DNA from: Victivallales bacterium
Lineage (GTDB): Bacteria; Verrucomicrobiota; Lentisphaeria; Victivallales; UBA1829
Direction of reading: 5' to 3'
DNA: 17,662 nt
Assembly: GCA_016285335.1 (NCBI GenBank)
Contig: JAEEQO010000041.1
Coordinates: forward strand, 1 to 17,662
Shown here: positions 16,101-17,662 of the stretch, one piece after another
Position numbering within the stretch: the stretch's first letter is position 1
Layout: every line of letters starts with the position of its first letter
Position numbers and translations under genes: made by a program
Notes under the pieces: generated by a model
What the model saw: the letters and a program-made list of their open reading frames with translations, nothing else
Database searches by the model: none
Told to the model about the DNA's origin: nothing

Positions 16101-17662
16101 GCAAGGATCCCGTGACCTGCGAAGGCTCCTATCCGCTCTTCGTGGCCGGGTTCGACAAGTCCGGCGACCTCTTCAGCAAGCTCCCGCTCGAGATCACGAC
16201 CGACAAGAGCGAGTACAACCCCGGCGAATCCGCCAGCATCCTCGTCTCCATGAAGAAGCCCGGCGCCACGCTCTACTTCTTCACGCGCCAGGAACGCGAG
16301 ACCGAATATCAGTGCGTCCGCCTCGGCGAAAAGGAATACTCCTATGAATTCAAGATGGACTTCCTCCCCGGCGACCGCCCGAACACCTACGTCTCCGTGA
16401 TCGCGGTCGGCAACGGCGAGGTCCAGCGTCTTTCCAAGATGATCGCCGTCCCGCCGATCTCCAAGATGCTCGACGTCGACATCGCCGGCCCGAAGAAGGC
16501 CGTCAAGCCGCGCCAGAACGTCCCGATGACGATCACCGTGAAGGACGGCAACGGCAAGCCCGTCTCCGGCGCGGTCACGCTCACCGTCTATGACAAGTCC
16601 CTCGACGCCATCGCGTCCAGCCGCATCCCGGCGATCAATTCCTTCTTCTGGAACTGGAAGCGCTCGCACTACGCCGACTGGACCGTGAACCTCGACCAGG
16701 GCACCAGTCTCCACAACAACCCCGCCCGCGGCATCCACTTCATGAACGACAACCTCTCCATGAACGGACGCATCTTCCCGTTCAACCTCGGCTACGGTGA
16801 AAGCGTCTACTTCGACGGCGGCATCATGGTCGGCGGCATGGTCCGCAGGAACGGCGCCAAGGCTCTCGGCGGCGGCATGGGCGGTTTCGGCGGCGGCGCG
16901 GCCATGAACTCGTTCAGCGCCGGCGCGGAAATGAAAGCCGAAGACGACGCGGTCATGGAAATGGCCGCTCCCGCGGCAGCCCGCGGCGGACGCATGATGA
17001 TGAAATCCGTAAGCGCCGACATGGCGATGGCCGAAGAAGCCGTCGAGATGGAAGCCGGCGGCGGCATGGGAGGCGGTGAAGGCGGTTCCTTCGTCCGCTC
17101 CAACTTCCTCGACGCCGCGTACTTCGCCGGACTCGTGAAGCTCGACGAAAACGGCCAGACCACCATCGACGTCCCGGCTCCCGACAACCTCACCACGTGG
17201 AAAGTCCACGTGTGGTCCCTCACCGCCGACACGTCGGTCGGCGAAGGCGATTCCGAGTTCGTCGTCAGCAAGGACCTGATCGCCCGCCTGGAGCTCCCGC
17301 GCTTCCTGGTGAACGGCGATACCGTCAACGCCGTCGCGAATATCCACAACTACACGGAAAAGGACGTCACCGCGAACGTCACGCTCACGGTCGACGGCGA
17401 CACCGTGGCAGCCGCGAAGAACACCGCGACGATCAGCGTCAAGGCCGGAAGCCACACCGCCTGCCCGTTCACTCTGAACGCCAAGGCGGTCGGCGAAAGC
17501 AAGATCACGCTCTCCGTGAAGGCCGGCGAAGAGGACGACGCGCTCCAGCTCGCCCTGCCCGTCCTCGTGAAGGGCATCGACAAGCAGGTGAACAACTTCG
17601 CCTACCTCGACAAGGACAACAAGTCCGCCACCGTCACGCTGAAGGTGCCGGAACAGCGCAAG
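13181..17662 (+). CDS. Secreted bacterial alpha-2-macroglobulin family protein, 3' partial
   Basis: The frame is open from ATG 13181 to the window end, giving 1494 residues. AAAGGA (13168-13173) lies 7 nt before the ATG. A signal peptide spans 1-26 with a likely cut after AASA; there is no lipobox Cys, so the protein should be periplasmic or surface-released rather than a lipoprotein like E. coli YfhM. Residues about 35-400 are helical and include a TPR-like stretch at 343-372. Macroglobulin domains follow, with TDRPVYRPGDTV at 635-646, EEYKKPEY at 725-732 and a second EYNPGE at about 1011-1016. A Gly/Met-rich insert at 1213-1302 precedes the A2M domain (PDNLTTW at 1334-1340, then LPRFLVNGD). 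Family members are thought to trap proteases at the cell envelope. The thioester region (CxEQ in many members) would lie beyond the window, so its presence is unknown. Confidence 0.92.
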   Translation, partial: MNRNIRFLLTAAAVLPAFFAIPAASAQDEKQAETAQTPAEKETIAKIRKLMEEGNFKESADAARAALEAMPAKSQSEAVGPLWNMYRASLVSNNRVKEYDDAFAFVIARFPKNVSLAAELNANVTSYGFFFNNTFTRGSNRGNAGRRVNSAARDRVENLRYMASASEEAKNVSKPLQIKYFRALASLLCRNQTGGRSYKLQALTDLTVLPDYDDGDFGSSSRPPVNKDGSPVLYSCPKDFASAKCDGERFRWALEQAIALGDYRSKYDWAAFLANEFDFSGIDWNVKNEYQTSDKYRDYLYELKDNETIAELADGVRKIALPEEFSYIRILKELANDDKAGGFIRSAAAQLGSLYLSRMQYENAAEWFKKAGENDMVQQILCNWGSTQGIQVVAYGTKPVLAYRSRNTTKVRAVVTKADPKMAVEIMLKSLREGGERSYETDNAYQLNTGFNGWAPAIREKITEFTFDVKPKPHHWETDTEVTLPITEPGAYIVRTLPEGTEGTYSKDSWYENLVWITPEILSKESVTKGRFLTLNDSKTGAPLADRKLKIMNYRTIYANNRNQNEFGGRRYRIEVKEFEVTTGKDGAVIFPEKLNDRTLILSESEDGLTFLPHAYYSTINAGRFYETERDYIITDRPVYRPGDTVKYTVYTRRASYDEKAPDKRADYKVKLTGNDARGKKMYEENLTGDPMLAAATGEFVLPDDVSLGSFHLGTSKGGVSFSVEEYKKPEYLLDVEMPESQIKTGGIFEAKIQAKYYFGAPMSGAKIKYTVHREQARRVFPFRGRFDWLFGEGYWICSTAYRDESIRQVTWGRDLITQAEGVADDDGCLTVPIDTGDALRRFGNLDFRYIIDAEVSDESNRVVNGSGSIVTAAQPFYVSASAKTGFARTGKPVTLVVKATTPDGKPVAGKGKVSIYLRDLDANGVPHRVGQPVKVMDVTAGDENGVSFVIDRAGVYEVVSSITSDASLKANDGKDPVTCEGSYPLFVAGFDKSGDLFSKLPLEITTDKSEYNPGESASILVSMKKPGATLYFFTRQERETEYQCVRLGEKEYSYEFKMDFLPGDRPNTYVSVIAVGNGEVQRLSKMIAVPPISKMLDVDIAGPKKAVKPRQNVPMTITVKDGNGKPVSGAVTLTVYDKSLDAIASSRIPAINSFFWNWKRSHYADWTVNLDQGTSLHNNPARGIHFMNDNLSMNGRIFPFNLGYGESVYFDGGIMVGGMVRRNGAKALGGGMGGFGGGAAMNSFSAGAEMKAEDDAVMEMAAPAAARGGRMMMKSVSADMAMAEEAVEMEAGGGMGGGEGGSFVRSNFLDAAYFAGLVKLDENGQTTIDVPAPDNLTTWKVHVWSLTADTSVGEGDSEFVVSKDLIARLELPRFLVNGDTVNAVANIHNYTEKDVTANVTLTVDGDTVAAAKNTATISVKAGSHTACPFTLNAKAVGESKITLSVKAGEEDDALQLALPVLVKGIDKQVNNFAYLDKDNKSATVTLKVPEQRK
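16817..17086 (+). repeat. Gly/Met-rich low-complexity insert in the macroglobulin
   Basis: Codons 1213-1302 encode a 90-residue segment with 24 Gly and 14 Met, plus Ala/Glu-rich stretches and a few Arg/Lys. It reads as a flexible linker between a macroglobulin domain and the A2M domain. The reading frame is unbroken through it. Confidence 0.8.

Noticed and set aside
13097..17455. A 1452-codon open frame on the minus strand
   Set aside because: It is the complement of the macroglobulin gene. GC-rich codons remove stops from the opposite strand, and its product is low-complexity Asp/Val/Arg/Gly-rich with no family motif.

Overview
The window looks like a chromosomal segment from a GC-rich member of the Planctomycetes-Verrucomicrobia-Chlamydiae group, most likely Lentisphaerota (Victivallales-like). 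This rests on a pseudopilin with the GFTLIE leader plus a C-terminal H-x9-DG motif, a family typical of those phyla, found alongside a GH3 glycosidase and a long secreted alpha-2-macroglobulin. The taxonomic call is inference from gene families; no rRNA is present. Codon use is uniformly GC-rich, and no transposase, integrase, tRNA or CRISPR array was seen.

Layout. (1) 2-1711: the 3' part of a GH3 beta-glycosidase gene, closed by an intrinsic terminator at 1764-1800. (2) 1903-9488: a tightly packed run of seven genes on the + strand: leuS, an iron-type alcohol dehydrogenase, glycerate kinase, gmk, a stand-alone coaC, rsmE and an AlkD-like DNA repair protein. Gaps are 18 bp or less and two junctions are ATGA overlaps, so this is very probably one operon. 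It starts from a promoter near 1822-1850 and ends at the terminator at 9580-9609. (3) 9489-9635: a convergent gap holding two strong hairpins as well as that terminator. (4) 9636-10790, minus strand: an aldo/keto reductase with a C-terminal two-cluster 4Fe-4S domain. (5) 10791-11157: a divergent regulatory region with promoter candidates on both strands and inverted repeats. (6) 11158-12975: an H-x9-DG pseudopilin followed 24 bp later by an unrecognised membrane-anchored protein with a very acidic tail. (7) 12976-13180: a promoter region with a perfect 8-bp inverted repeat. (8) 13181 to the window end: 1494 residues of a secreted alpha-2-macroglobulin family protein, cut off before the place where a thioester motif would be.

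How the genes fit together. The long operon mixes translation (leuS, rsmE), nucleotide and cofactor synthesis (gmk, coaC) and DNA repair (alkD) with an inserted two-gene metabolic pair. The alcohol dehydrogenase and glycerate kinase could reduce a small aldehyde or keto compound and phosphorylate glycerate, but that link is inferred from adjacency. The 3' half of the window is cell-envelope oriented: pseudopilin, membrane-anchored protein and secreted macroglobulin. No clear new defence or mobile system is visible. The items most worth checking are the 33-nt palindrome at 9535-9567, the TTAACGCG-containing inverted repeats upstream of 11158 and 13181, and the Gly/Met-rich insert in the macroglobulin.
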